This document shows positions 44,022 to 55,447 of a stretch of 64,000 nt of DNA, piece after piece (position 1 is the first letter of the stretch; each line of letters begins with the position of its first letter). Location: assembly GCA_963667575.2 (NCBI GenBank), contig CAXXHY010000017.1, positions 10,101-74,100 of the forward strand, written 5' to 3'. The position numbers and the translations under genes are program-made. The DNA is from G963665495 sp963667575 (GTDB lineage: Bacteria > Desulfobacterota > Desulfovibrionia > Desulfovibrionales > Desulfovibrionaceae). The notes beneath the pieces are model-generated. The model was not told where the DNA came from. It searched no databases and saw nothing but the letters and a program-made list of their open reading frames with translations.

Positions 44022-45404
44022 TCAAGACTTCGTACGTTTAAGATTACTCTGACGGGACCTGGCAACGGCCAGACCATGGTCGGGAACATCCTGGGTAATC
44101 ACGGATCCGGCGGCAACGAGGACCTCTTTGCCTACGTTCACAGGGGCTACGAACGCCGAATTGCTCCCAACAAAAGAACCTTCTCCAATACGCGTCTTGT
44201 GTTTATTTTTACCATCATAATTACATGTGATGGTACCGGCACCGATATTTGTTCGTGCTCCGATTTCGGCATCACCGATATATGTCAGATGATTGGCCTT
44301 GACTCCAGGACCGAGAACAGATTTTTTCACTTCGACGAAGTTACCGACCTGCGCTTTTTCCTCAAGAACGGCATCCGGCCTGAGGCGACCAAAAGGACCT
44401 ACCCGGCAATCCAGTCCAACCACGGCCTTTTCCAACATGCTGAAAGATTTGATGACAGCGCCGGACCGGACTATACTGTCACGAATGACCGTATGAGATT
44501 CAATGACAGCGCCACTGGAAATAACGCTTTTGCCGTATATTTCGCACGGACCAGTCAAACTTACCCCTTTCTCCAGACAAACGCCAGGACCGATACGTAC
44601 GGATTCCGCAGCCCGGATGATGCAACCATTCTCAAGCAACCCGGCATTGATTCGCTGCTGCAGATACTTCTCGGCCTCAACAAGCTCCAGAGGCGTATTG
44701 ATGCCCATCAGACGCGGATCATTGCCCATGCATACACCTTCGACCTGCAGTCCTTCAGACACTGCCAGCGCGATAAGGTCCGTAATATAGTACTCTCCGC
44801 TTTTATTGTCATTGGTCAATTTCTGCAATAATGGGGCGATTTTCTGCAAATTTAAACAATAAATTCCTGCATTTATTTCATTAGGTTCTGGCCCGTAAAG
44901 ATTCGGATCATAATCTTTGGCCTCAACGATGGCCGAAATTTTATGTGAGCCGGCAGCTCTGACGACTCGACCATACGCACCGGGCGAATCAAGTTCGAGT
45001 GTCAGGAAGGCCAGATCGGCATCAGAATTCATCGATTGCGAAAGAAACGAATTCACCAGCTCGGAGGTTATCAGCGGAGTGTCTCCATTGAGGACAATCA
45101 GTCTGTCCAGTCCTGCAGCGTTCAATGCGGGCCAGGCCACCTGCAGCGCATGCCCGGTACCCAGTTGCTGTTCCTGAAGAATCCAGGCGCTGTCGGAACG
45201 CTCCGGGAAAGCTTCCTGCACCAGTTCCGATTTATGACCTATGACCGTCCATACGGCTCCGGGAAAATCCTTGTCCAATGCGGAATAGACATACTGCAGC
45301 ATGGGTTCTTCCAACAGTTCCTGCAACACTTTCGGACGCTGCGAATGCATGCGCGTTCCCTTGCCTGCAGCAAGAACGAGTACACCAGTCGTAGAGTTAG
45401 TCAT
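44022..45404 (-). CDS. glmU: Bifunctional UDP-N-acetylglucosamine pyrophosphorylase / glucosamine-1-phosphate N-acetyltransferase
   Basis: A 460-aa enzyme making UDP-GlcNAc for peptidoglycan and LPS. The N-terminal uridylyltransferase domain starts VLVLAAGKGTRMHSQRPKVL, with LNGDTPLI and the acceptor segment EINAGIYCLN. The C-terminal left-handed beta-helix has hexapeptide repeats (IGPGVCLEKGVSLTG...) and ends with GAGTITCNYDGKNKHKTRIGEGSFVGSNSAFVAPV, the acetyl-CoA site. The frame is intact. A terminator separates it from atpC upstream. Confidence 0.97.
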   Translation of the reverse strand: MTNSTTGVLVLAAGKGTRMHSQRPKVLQELLEEPMLQYVYSALDKDFPGAVWTVIGHKSELVQEAFPERSDSAWILQEQQLGTGHALQVAWPALNAAGLDRLIVLNGDTPLITSELVNSFLSQSMNSDADLAFLTLELDSPGAYGRVVRAAGSHKISAIVEAKDYDPNLYGPEPNEINAGIYCLNLQKIAPLLQKLTNDNKSGEYYITDLIALAVSEGLQVEGVCMGNDPRLMGINTPLELVEAEKYLQQRINAGLLENGCIIRAAESVRIGPGVCLEKGVSLTGPCEIYGKSVISSGAVIESHTVIRDSIVRSGAVIKSFSMLEKAVVGLDCRVGPFGRLRPDAVLEEKAQVGNFVEVKKSVLGPGVKANHLTYIGDAEIGARTNIGAGTITCNYDGKNKHKTRIGEGSFVGSNSAFVAPVNVGKEVLVAAGSVITQDVPDHGLAVARSRQSNLKRTKS

Positions 45405-45429
45405 GGTCTGACCTCGATGCTAAAAAATG

Positions 45430-45459
45430 AAAAAGCAGGCCGCGAGCGGCCTGCTTTTT
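45430..45459 (-). terminator. Terminator of the ATP synthase operon
   Basis: A 14-bp perfect stem (AAAAAGCAGGCCGC / GCGGCCTGCTTTTT) with a two-base gap, followed on the minus strand by a T-rich run. It lies between atpC and glmU. Confidence 0.9.
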
Positions 45460-45503
45460 GGGAGCTTAAGCGGTGTCTCAAGCCCTTGGGTAGCTGTACG
45501 GGA

Positions 45504-45912
45504 CTACGCTGCAGCCCCACGAGCCTTGAGTCGCATAATAGACCGTTGCAATGCAGCCTGTGCACGCGCAAAGTCTACGTTTTTCCTTTTTCTGTTGGAG
45601 CCTATCTTCGGCTCTCTGCTTGGCCTTTTTCGCCCGTTCGATGTCGATCTCTTCGGCCTTTTCGGCACTCTCCGCCAAGATGGTTATCTTGTTGTCGGAG
45701 ATGTCCGCAAAGCCGCCGGATACGAACACGTAGCTGACGCTGCCGCCCTTTTTATAATACAAATTGCCAATCTGCAATGCAGAAAGGAAGGGTATGTGGT
45801 TGGGCAGAACGCCGAACTCGCCTTCGTACCCCGGAGCGCCGACATAATCGACGGATTCGCTAAGAACAAGCTTGTCCGGAGTCACGATCTCGAGTTTCAA
45901 CGATTTTTCCAT
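45504..45912 (-). CDS. atpC: F1Fo ATP synthase epsilon subunit (one frameshift)
   Basis: About 135 aa. KSLKLEIVTPDKLVLSESVDYVGAPGYEGEFGVLPNHIPFLSAL is the standard epsilon beta-sandwich; KAEEIDIERAKKAKQRAEDRLQQKKEK starts the helical hairpin. The open frame then runs into a Cys-rich non-family tail ending at 45478. Removing one C near 45578 gives VDFARAQAALQRSIMRLKARGAAA and a stop at 45504, the expected ending. GGAGACTGG precedes ATG 45912. Confidence 0.92.
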
Positions 45913-45932
45913 TCCAGTCTCCTGGTAGGCGA

Positions 45933-47338
<1,406 letters not shown>

Positions 47339-47356
47339 AGTGATTTTGCTCCCTTA

Positions 47357-48242
47357 TTATCCTTTCAGCGCCTCAGCGCCGCCTACGATATCCATGAGTT
47401 CAGTAGTGATAGCCGCCTGACGGGTCTTGTTGAATACCTGCGTCAAGGTGCCGATCATGTCGTCACATGCCCTGGTCGCGTTATCCATAGCGGCCATACG
47501 TGCGGCATGTTCACTTGCCGAGGTGTCCAGCATACCGCGGTAAATCTGAACTTTGATGAAGCGCGGCAGCAATTCGGCCAGCAGCCCGATGACATCAGGC
47601 TCGTAGATGTATTCGGTGGCGCTGGAGACTTCTTCTTCGGCACCCTCTTCTGCATCGTGCGAACCGATGGGCAGGATTGTTTTCACAACGGGTTCCTGTC
47701 GGATCATGCTGATGAATTCGCCGAAAACAAGGATAACTTCGTCAGCTTCGCCTTCCAGGTACGCATTGATCACATCAAGACCGATGGAATTGGCCAAAGA
47801 GAAATCGTAGGAGCTCATCTGACCCGCCATATCCTTGAGGATCTCGAAGTCAGATTTCCTGATGGCGTCGCGCCCTTTCTTGCCCAGGCAGAAAAACTTG
47901 ACGTTTTTGCCTTCAGCGGCTTTTTCTCTGGCTATTTTACTAGCTGCCTTGATCAGGTTGACGTTGAAACTTCCGCACAAACCACGGTCAGAAGTAACCA
48001 GAACAATGCAGACATTCTGGATTTCGTCCCGTGTTTCCAACAGGGGATGCGCGGTTTCATCTGCCTTCCCAGCAAGATCACCCAGCATTTCATAGAACTT
48101 GTCCGCGTAGGGGCGAAAGCGTTCTATGCGGCCCTGGGCCGAACGCATCTTTGCCGAGGCCACCATGTTCATGGCCTTGGTGATCTGCTTGGTTTTTTTT
48201 GACTCCAGTAATCTTAGCCTGGACGTCTTTAAGCGATGGCAT
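47357..48242 (-). CDS. atpG: F1Fo ATP synthase gamma subunit (one frameshift at the N-terminus)
   Basis: The rotor shaft, about 294 aa. ATG 48242 gives PSLKDVQAKITGVKK. A run of eight T (48193-48200, one too many) then shifts the frame before TKQITKAMNMVASAKMR. DRGLCGSFNVNLIKAA and the C-terminal helix RMAAMDNATRACDDMIGTLTQVFNKTRQAAITTELMDIVGGAEAL are diagnostic. Confidence 0.94.
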
Positions 48243-48259
48243 CCATTACCTCCTTGGGC

Positions 48260-49769
48260 CTAGGCCTGGAAGCCTTTCATGAACTCTTCAATAGCGCTTT
48301 TCAGCTTGCCTTCGACCTCATCATCCAGCTTTTCTTTGGTCTTGATCGCGTCAAGAACATCAGCCTTGGCATTGCGCATGAATTCAAGCAATTCGGCTTC
48401 GCATTTGCGGACAGCGTCAACAGGAACCGTATCCATGAATCCGCGGGTGGCGGCGTACATGGAAGTAACCTGCTCTTCAACAGGCATGGGCTGATACTGG
48501 GACTGCTTCAGCAGTTCCACCAGACGGGCGCCGCGGTTCAGTTTCTGCTGCGTGGCTTTATCCAGGTCGGAACCGAACTGGGCAAAAGCGGCGAGCTCGC
48601 GGTACTGGGCCATATCCAGACGCATGGTACCAGCAACCTGCTTCATGGCCTTGATCTGAGCCGAACCACCAACGCGGGATACGGAGAGACCAACGTTAAC
48701 TGCGGGGCGGACACCGGCGTTGAACAGGTTGGGCTCCAGGTACACCTGACCGTCGGTGATGGAGATAACGTTTGTAGGAATGTAGGCGGATACGTCACCG
48801 GCCTGCGTTTCAATGATGGGGCAGAGCGGTCATGGAACCGGCGCCCTTGCTGTCGTCGAGCTTGGCAGCGCGCTCGAGCAGACGGGAGTGGAGGTAGAAA
48901 ACGTCGCCAGGGAAAGCTTCACGTCCCGGAGGGCGGCGGAGAAGCAGAGACATCTGGCGGTAGGCAACAGCCTGTTTGGAAAGATCGTCGTAGATGATCA
49001 GGGCATGCTTGCCGTTGTCACGGTAGTGCTCGGCCATGGTGGCGCCGGTGTATGCAGCGATGTACTGCAGAGGCGCAGGCTCGGAAGCAGTAGCCGAAAT
49101 GATGGTGGTGTACTCGAGAGCACCGTGCTTTTCGAGGATGTCGGCAACCAGAGCAACGTTGGCCTTTTTCTGGCCGATGGCAACGTAGAAGCAGTGGATG
49201 TCGGAATTTTTCTGAGCCAGGATGGCGTCAATGCAGATAGCCGTCTTGCCGACCTGACGGTCGCCGATGATCAGTTCGCGCTGACCGCGGCCGATGGGCG
49301 TCATGGCGTCGATGGACTTCAGACCCGTGTACATGGGCTGATGTACGGACTTTCTGGCTACGATGCCGGGTGCCTTCAATTCCACGGGACGTAATTCGGA
49401 AGTATCGATGGGTCCCTTGCCGTCCAGGGGCTCACCCAACGGGTTGAGTACGCGACCCATAACGGAGTCACCAACGGGTACGGAGAACACCTGACCCGTA
49501 CGCTTGACAGGATCGCCTTCCTTGATGCCGGTATCGTCACCAAGAAGGGCAACACCGACGTTGTCTTCTTCAAGGTTCAGAACCATACCCATCAAACCGC
49601 CAGGGAATTCCAGCAGCTCCATGGTCATTGCGTTCTGGACACCGTAGACACGAGCAATACCGTCACCAACGTACAAGACGGTGCCGGTCTCGCTCATCTC
49701 GACCCGCTGCTCGTAGTTCTTAATTTGATCCTCGATAATTTTGCTGATTTCTTCGGCTTTAATCTGCAT
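48260..49769 (-). CDS. atpA: F1Fo ATP synthase alpha subunit (one frameshift)
   Basis: About 502 aa from ATG 49769 (MQIKAEEISKIIEDQIKNYE); the frame runs four codons further upstream. The P-loop is GDRQVGKTAICIDAIL, and the region ALIIYDDLSKQAVAYRQMSLLLRRPPGREAFPGDVFYLHSRLLERAAK is typical. Near 48826 the frame switches (GSMTALP | IETQAGDVSAYIPTNVISITDGQ), continuing to the end at 48260 with the normal alpha C-terminal helical domain. Confidence 0.95.
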
Positions 49770-49773
49770 GGCC

Positions 49774-50326
49774 CTATTCACCCCTCTTGATGTTTTCTTT
49801 CAATATTTCAAGCTGCGCCCGCAAACTTGCATCCATGATGTTATCGCCCACCTTGAGCACGACGCCACCAAGAATTGACTTGTCCGTGCTGAAGTCGAGC
49901 ACCAGTTTGCGGCCGGTCTGCTTTTCGAGCTTGGCTTTTAGGTCTTTTTGTTTAGGCCGCAGCGAGCTTGATTGCCGTAATAAGCTCTCCACGGACAACG
50001 CCTTGTTCAGCATCCAACAGGGAGCTGAAAACAGCTTCAATATCGAGCACCAGTGCGAGCCGTTCCTTATCTGCCAGCAAGCGGCAGAAATTGGCTACTA
50101 CAGTGTCGATTCCGAGCTTGGCGATCAGTTTGTCCAGCACACCCTTTTTTTCTTCGACGGAAAAAAGCGGGTTGCGGAAAATGCGCAGAAGCTGTGGCGC
50201 TGTTGTAAGGCTCTCAGCCAGCTGCGCCAAATCCTTACCGTAGGTCTCGAGCGCTTGGGGTCCTTCTTCTTTGCCGATGGCGAAGAGCGCCCGGGCGTAC
50301 CTGCGTGCAACTACGTTCCCGGTCAA
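49774..50326 (-). CDS. atpH: F1Fo ATP synthase delta subunit (one frameshift)
   Basis: About 184 aa. NVVARRYARALFAIGKEEG opens the helical N-terminal domain; GVVRGELITAIKLAAA leads, after a one-base shift near 49957, into KDLKAKLEKQTGRKLVLDFSTDKSILGGVVLKVGDNIMDASLRAQLEILKENI, the conserved delta C-terminus. The start is a TTG (50326) that overlaps the atpF stop codon. Confidence 0.92.
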
Positions 50327-50897
50327 TTGAACACCACCTTTGTTAAGTATTTTTCCACGAGCTTTTCATGCTCATCCTTGTTCAGCTTGTCCTTGAGCAT
50401 TTTTTCAGTGGACTCAACGACCAAGTCGGCCAGTTCCGCGCGGATACTTTCAACAGCATAGCGAGCTTCCTGCTCGGCGGTCTGTTTGGCCTGCGCCTTG
50501 ATCTGCTCGGCCTGAACCTTGGCCTTCTCGACGATGGTAGCTTTTCAGAGCCTCACCCTGCTTTTTGTACTCAGCAAGGATGGAAGCACGCTCCTGCTCC
50601 ATGTTGGCGATGCCCTGCTCCACTTCCTGGAGTTTGTCCTGGGCGTCTTTCTTGCGCTTGTCGAGATCGGCAAGTTCACTTTCGATGTTGTCACGCCTGG
50701 AGCCGAAAAAAGCCTTGATCTTTTTTCCTGGCAGCGAACCAGATGATGGCAACAACAATGGCAAAGTTGATGCAACGATACAAAAAGTTCATCCAGATGT
50801 TGTAACCCTCGTGTTCGCTACCCGAGGATGCCCATGCCGTAGCAGTGAAGAGAAGCAGAATCCCCACCGCGAATACAACTGTGCGAAATTTCTTCAA
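50323..50897 (-). CDS. atpF: F1Fo ATP synthase b subunit (two frameshifts)
   Basis: The peripheral stalk, about 190 aa. A TTG start at 50897 follows GAGGAGGGA. A signal-like segment (RTVVFAVGILLLFTATAWA), then a membrane helix (NFLYRCINFAIVVAIIWFAARK), precede the long charged stalk helix (DLDKRKKDAQDKLQEVEQGIANMEQERASILAEYKKQG...). Frames switch near 50725 and 50540. The end reads ...EKMLKDKLNKDEHEKLVEKYLTKVVFN. It forms a heterodimer with the b' subunit encoded just upstream. Confidence 0.9.
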
Positions 50898-50925
50898 TTC
50901 AAATCCCTCCTCAACTCCGTTTGCA

Positions 50926-51342
50926 CTACCCGAGAATTTTTGCCGTTGCGTCTTTAGCGTACGCATTGACCTTGCCTTTCAGGTCGGCCATAGCCGCATC
51001 GACTTGCTTCTTAATATCCTCACGAGCAACTCCAAGGGTCTTCTGCGCGTCCTTGGAAGCAGCATCGATTATGGACTTTTCTTCTGTGGCAGCCGCATCC
51101 TTCATTGCAACACGTTGCTCGGTACCGGCCTTCCTCGCCTCAGCAAGGGCCTCTTCATAATTTTTCAGCTTGTCCTGGGCCGCCGCGGAAAATTGCTCTG
51201 CCTCGTCGACCATTTGTCCTATGGTCTCAGCACGCTGTGCGATAATCTTGCGTATCGGCTTTACAAGCATGAAGTTGAGAATGATGAGAATCAAGACAAA
51301 GTTAATCAATTGCACGACTAAGGTAATGTCCAGGTCAATCAT
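50926..51342 (-). CDS. atpF': F1Fo ATP synthase b' subunit
   Basis: A 138-aa protein. The N-terminal membrane helix DITLVVQLINFVLILIILNFMLVKPI carries the conserved pattern ending in KPIRKII, followed by a charged helix to the end. It is the second b-type gene, adjacent to atpF, as in organisms with b/b' stalks. The frame is intact. It is the first gene of the F1/stalk operon; subunits a and c are elsewhere. Confidence 0.93.
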   Translation of the reverse strand: MIDLDITLVVQLINFVLILIILNFMLVKPIRKIIAQRAETIGQMVDEAEQFSAAAQDKLKNYEEALAEARKAGTEQRVAMKDAAATEEKSIIDAASKDAQKTLGVAREDIKKQVDAAMADLKGKVNAYAKDATAKILG

Positions 51343-51464
51343 GGTAGGTGCCCATCCTGAGGTTGTGAATTTTTGATCAAAATCAATGCGGCAATAGCTG
51401 ATTTACAGAGCCGTGTCAAAACCTTTTTTGCCCCAACCCGGCGTATAAAAGCGAAAAAAAGGCT

Positions 51465-51923
51465 CTAAGCCCCTGTAAATTCAGTGCCGCTTTCAGCGAC
51501 TTCGGATTGTTGGTCAGCTTGCATGGTCCGCTTGGTTTTCTCCGCAAGCGTCTCATTTGTGCCATTGGATTCCGATTTGTTCCTGCCACCGGATTGCGCT
51601 CTGCTCATGCTTACCTGACCTTCCAGAACCGCCCCTTCCTCGATCACAAGACAGGGCGTATCCATGCTGCCCTGCAGATTGCCGGTCTTGTGAATAACCA
51701 CTTTTTTTTCAGCCTGTATATCGCCTTCCAGAAAACCGCTCAAAATCAACTGGCCCACCAGAATCTGTCCCTGGACCCTGGCCTCCTTGCCGATAATCAG
51801 CGTTCCGTCCGATTTGATTTCTCCATTGAAATTTCCATCGATACGCACCGAACCTTCGAAGACTAGTTTGCCCTGGTAATTCGTACCCGCGCCCAGAAAA
51901 GCATTTATTTCGTCTTTGGCCAT
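51465..51923 (-). CDS. Bactofilin-family polymer-forming cytoskeletal protein
   Basis: A 152-aa protein. Residues ~8-105 are a right-handed beta-helix with the bactofilin pattern (FLGAGTNYQGKLVFEGSVRIDGNFNGEI, LIIGKEARVQGQILVGQLILSGFLEGDI, VVIHKTGNLQGSMDTPCLVIEEGAVLEGQVSM). A hydrophilic Ser/Glu/Thr-rich tail follows. It self-assembles into filaments that place cell-wall enzymes or influence shape. Its place in the mre-rodA cluster supports a shape function. An AAGGAGCGCAGC-like site precedes the ATG. Confidence 0.92.
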   Translation of the reverse strand: MAKDEINAFLGAGTNYQGKLVFEGSVRIDGNFNGEIKSDGTLIIGKEARVQGQILVGQLILSGFLEGDIQAEKKVVIHKTGNLQGSMDTPCLVIEEGAVLEGQVSMSRAQSGGRNKSESNGTNETLAEKTKRTMQADQQSEVAESGTEFTGA

Positions 51924-51983
51924 GTGCTGCGCTCCTTGTATGACGTGTTGTTCTCCGCGGCCATATCCGGCCGATCATGGGAC

Positions 51984-53099
51984 TCAACTGCTTTTGAATA
52001 CGTATCTGCGCATGGAAACATTCAGAACCAGGCCTATGAGAATGAAGTTCACCAGAGTGGTGCTTCCTCCGTAGCTGAGAAACGGAAGAGGGATTCCCAC
52101 GGCCGGCAGCAAACGCAAGACCATGCCCATGTTGATAAAGATTTGCCAAAAAAAGTAAAAAAAGACCCCTGCCGCGAGAAAACTGCCGAACCTGTCTTTG
52201 GCGTCCCGGGCAGTGGCAAAAATACTCATGAGAAAGAAACTGTACAAGGCGATCAGGGTCATGCATCCGACAAATCCCCATTCTTCGCCAAACACAGCCA
52301 CTGCAAAGTCGGTATGCTTCTCCGGCAGAAAACGCAGCTGACTCTGCGAGCCCGCCAGAAAGCCTTTGCCCCAGATACCACCCGAACCTATGGCAATGAG
52401 CGCCTGCTTGACGTTCCAGCCGCCTCCGTGCGGATCGCTCGCCGGATCCAGAAAAGCGGTGATACGGCGTTTCTGGTACTCTTCCATGAAAAACCAGGAC
52501 AAGGGAACCAGCAGCGGTCCGACAACAAGCAGGGTCTTCAGGACTCGGGCTGTTAACCCCCTGTACAGGATGATACCGCCCAATAGCAAGAGCAGGTTGA
52601 GCGCGGATCCCAGGTCGGGCTGCATTTTGATCAGTCCGGCGGGCACCGCGCCTACGCCGAGAACAAAAAACAGACCCGCCCAACCCAGTTTTTCGGATTT
52701 GCCGGATAGAATTTTGGCGCCGATGATCAAAATGCTGATCTTGGCTACCTCGGTGGGCTGGAAATTGAAAAAGCCGAAGGACAGCCAGCGCTTGGCGCCG
52801 TAGATCGTCACGCCCCAGACAGGCACCGCCGCAAGCAGCAGAATGGTGACGATGAACGCCGGCCAGGCCAGTTGCTTGAGCTGGTTGTAGTCTATGCACA
52901 TGCTCAGCAGCATGCCGCCCAGGCCCACCAGCCCCCAATACAGCTGTTTTTGAAAAAAAGGATTTACAATATAGCTCGACTCCAGCCGGATATGGCTGGC
53001 GGAGTACAGATTCAGCAGGCCCACGCCGAACAAGGCCAGCGTCAGTCCCAGCAGCACCCAGTTCATGTGGGTTAAGAGGCGTTTATCAACTTGAGGCAT
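51984..53099 (-). CDS. rodA: RodA, SEDS-family peptidoglycan glycosyltransferase
   Basis: A 371-aa protein with about ten helices. SEDS signatures are KRWLSFGFFNFQPTEVAKISILI, MQPDLGSALNLL, KHTDFAVAVFGEEWGFVG and the C-terminal AVGIPLPFLSYGGSTTLVNFILIGLVLNV. It polymerises lipid II for the lateral wall together with PBP2, encoded 10 bases upstream. The intact frame contrasts with its broken neighbour. Confidence 0.96.
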   Translation of the reverse strand: MPQVDKRLLTHMNWVLLGLTLALFGVGLLNLYSASHIRLESSYIVNPFFQKQLYWGLVGLGGMLLSMCIDYNQLKQLAWPAFIVTILLLAAVPVWGVTIYGAKRWLSFGFFNFQPTEVAKISILIIGAKILSGKSEKLGWAGLFFVLGVGAVPAGLIKMQPDLGSALNLLLLLGGIILYRGLTARVLKTLLVVGPLLVPLSWFFMEEYQKRRITAFLDPASDPHGGGWNVKQALIAIGSGGIWGKGFLAGSQSQLRFLPEKHTDFAVAVFGEEWGFVGCMTLIALYSFFLMSIFATARDAKDRFGSFLAAGVFFYFFWQIFINMGMVLRLLPAVGIPLPFLSYGGSTTLVNFILIGLVLNVSMRRYVFKSS

Positions 53100-53109
53100 G
53101 GATACTCGT

Positions 53110-54953
53110 TCAGTATTGACGTATTCCGGTTATTGACTTGCGGCGGTTTTCTTCTCTTTCTTGGGGGTCCACGGGTTTGCCGAACAGATACTCGAAAATG
53201 GCCTTGATAATCGGTCCGGACGTGCTTCCTCCATGACCTCCGTGCTCATTGAGGCAAACCACCACATAGCGTTTGTCGCCCCTTTTGCCCCCAGGCCGCC
53301 ATCCAGGCGTGATCCCGGTGCATATAGGGCATTTCATGCGTTTTCTTTCTCGTCTTTCCCACCCGGACGACCTGGGCCGTACCGGTTTTGCCACCCATGA
53401 TGGCATCCGGACGTTTGATGGTCCGCCCGGTGCCTTCCTGTACCGTGGCTACCATGGCCTCCAGGATATCCTTGCGGAATTTATCCTTCAGCGGAAGCCG
53501 CCCCTGCACTACCGGGGGATCATCCAGAAGCAGGCTGGGCTTCATCAATTTGCCTCCGTTGAGCAGAGCGCCGATGAAACGCGCCACCTGCAGCGGCCTG
53601 CACAAGAACGAAGCCCTGGCCGATGGCCAGGTTCAGGTTGTCGCCGCCCACCCAGGGCTCTTTGAAGCGTTTGCGCTTCCAGTCGCGCGTGGGCACGCGA
53701 CCGCTTTTTTCGTTGGGCAGGTCGATGCCGGTGGGTTTTCCGAATCCGCAGGCAAAAGCGTATTTGCTGATCTTGTCCACGCCCAGTTTTTCGCCGAGAT
53801 AGTAGAAAAACACGTCGCAGGAATGGATGATGGCTTCCTTGTAGTTCACCATTCCGTGGCCGGCCTTGCGCCAGCAGCGAAAAACCGCTCGCCCGATCTT
53901 GTAGAAGCCCGGACAGTTGACCCGCGTACTTTCGTTGATCACGCCGTTTTGCAGCGCGCAGGCCGCCACCATGAGCTTCCAGATGGATCCGGGCGGATAC
54001 TCGTTCTGTATGACACGGTTCTGCAAAGGATGACGCGGATGTTCGTTCAGGGAAAACCACTGCTGCTCGGAGAGCCGCGTGGTAAAGACATTGTTGTCGT
54101 AGGAAGGTTCGGAGACCAGTGCCAGCACCTGGCCGGTGTCGGGGTCGAGCACAACCACGGCGCCAGTTTTTCCTTCCATCTGTTCGTGCACAAAGCGCTG
54201 CAGATCGAGGTCCAGGCTCAGTGTAACGTCGTTTCCGGAAACCGGATGGCGCAGGGTCCATTTATCCAGATGGCGCTCCGTGGCGTCCACCTCGTACTCT
54301 TCCAGGCCTTTGGTGCCGCGCAGCTTTTTCTCAAGCATCAACTCCACGCCCTGCCCGGCCTGACATGTCGCCGGGGGCGCAGTTCGGGATCGCGTTCGAG
54401 CACCTTTTCGTCGGCCTCTTTGAGGTAGCCGATGATATGCGCCCATCAGGCGTCCGTTGGGATATACGCGGCGCTGCCGTACAATGATCTCCAGGCCCGG
54501 CCAAAGCACTGCGTTGGCTTCAATGGTGGCCACCTGGGCAAAAGAGAGATCCGAGACCAGCACCAGCCCCTCAAAGGACTTGACCTGCTTGCGCCCGACT
54601 TCCAGCCGTTTTTCCAGCACGTCCAGGGGCACGCCGGTCCATTTGCCGACCTGCTCCAGAGTGGCATCGATATCCTTGCAATCCTCGCGTACGAGGGTGA
54701 GCACGTAGCTGGGCTGGTTGATGGCCAGCAAGCGCCCTTTACGGTCCTTGATCTGCCCGCGGGGAGCGTCGATCAGTTCCTTGCGCTGGGTGTTGACCTG
54801 GGCGAGTTTGACGAAATAATCGCTTTTATGAACCTGTAGAAACCAGAAACGCAGGGCAAAGAGCACGAACATGCACAGCACGAGGCTTTGCAATATGACA
54901 AGGCCGGATTTGGGCGCCGGCACACTGTCCTGTTCATGCAAGTACATCGTCAT
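53110..54953 (-). CDS. mrdA: Penicillin-binding protein 2 (at least four frameshifts)
   Basis: The elongasome transpeptidase, about 600+ aa. An N-terminal membrane anchor (LVILQSLVLCMFVLFALRFWFLQV), the pedestal RKELIDAPRGQIKDRKGRLLA, and the transpeptidase serine motif PPGSIWKLM. The second motif region is HSCDVFFYYLG and the KTG motif is MGGKTGTAQVV. The frame is broken around 54365-54440 (two compensating shifts that scramble about 25 residues), near 53600 and near 53290. The end continues ...YVVVCLNEHGGHGGSTSGPIIKAIFEYLFGKPVD. Confidence 0.92.
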
Positions 54954-55404
54954 TGCTCTCTTTTTTCGGGCGGAATTTGTAGGCTAACGCCCATGCCAGG
55001 GGAAAAATCGCGGCCTGCAGAAGACTTTCGGTAAACACCAGGGGCTCCGAAAGCTGAAAATCCTGAAGAGAAGCCATGAGCAGCAGAAGCACATAGCGCA
55101 GCACTCCCATGCAGGCGCCCAACAGGGTGATGAACAGAAAATTCTGGGCCTGAAACAACCAGCGTCCCATAAGAAAAAGAACGATAAGCGAACCGTACCA
55201 GAGAATGCTGAACCCGAAGGCCAGAGTCCCTGATCCTTCCTGGAGCAGCAGACTCATGCCCGCTATCCAGGCGGTCTGGGCCGGATTGCCTTCTTCAAGG
55301 CAGATGACCACCCCGACAATGAGGAGGTCGATACCCGGCAGCCAGCTCTGCGTCCAGATTGCCACCACTGCAAAGCAAAGCCACCAGAGAATGTTGCCTA
55401 GCAA
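54934..55404 (-). CDS. mreD: Rod shape-determining protein MreD
   Basis: A 156-aa inner-membrane protein with five or six helices and little else. Identification rests mostly on size, topology and position between mreC and mrdA, plus the GVVICLEEGNP and GSGTLAFGFSILWYG segments. It overlaps mrdA by 20 bases. It links MreC to the RodA-PBP2 synthase complex. Confidence 0.88.
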   Translation of the reverse strand: MLGNILWWLCFAVVAIWTQSWLPGIDLLIVGVVICLEEGNPAQTAWIAGMSLLLQEGSGTLAFGFSILWYGSLIVLFLMGRWLFQAQNFLFITLLGACMGVLRYVLLLLMASLQDFQLSEPLVFTESLLQAAIFPLAWALAYKFRPKKESNDDVLA

Positions 55405-55447
55405 TTTACCTGTTCTCCCATGGGCGCCCGGACTCCTTGCTCTGGCG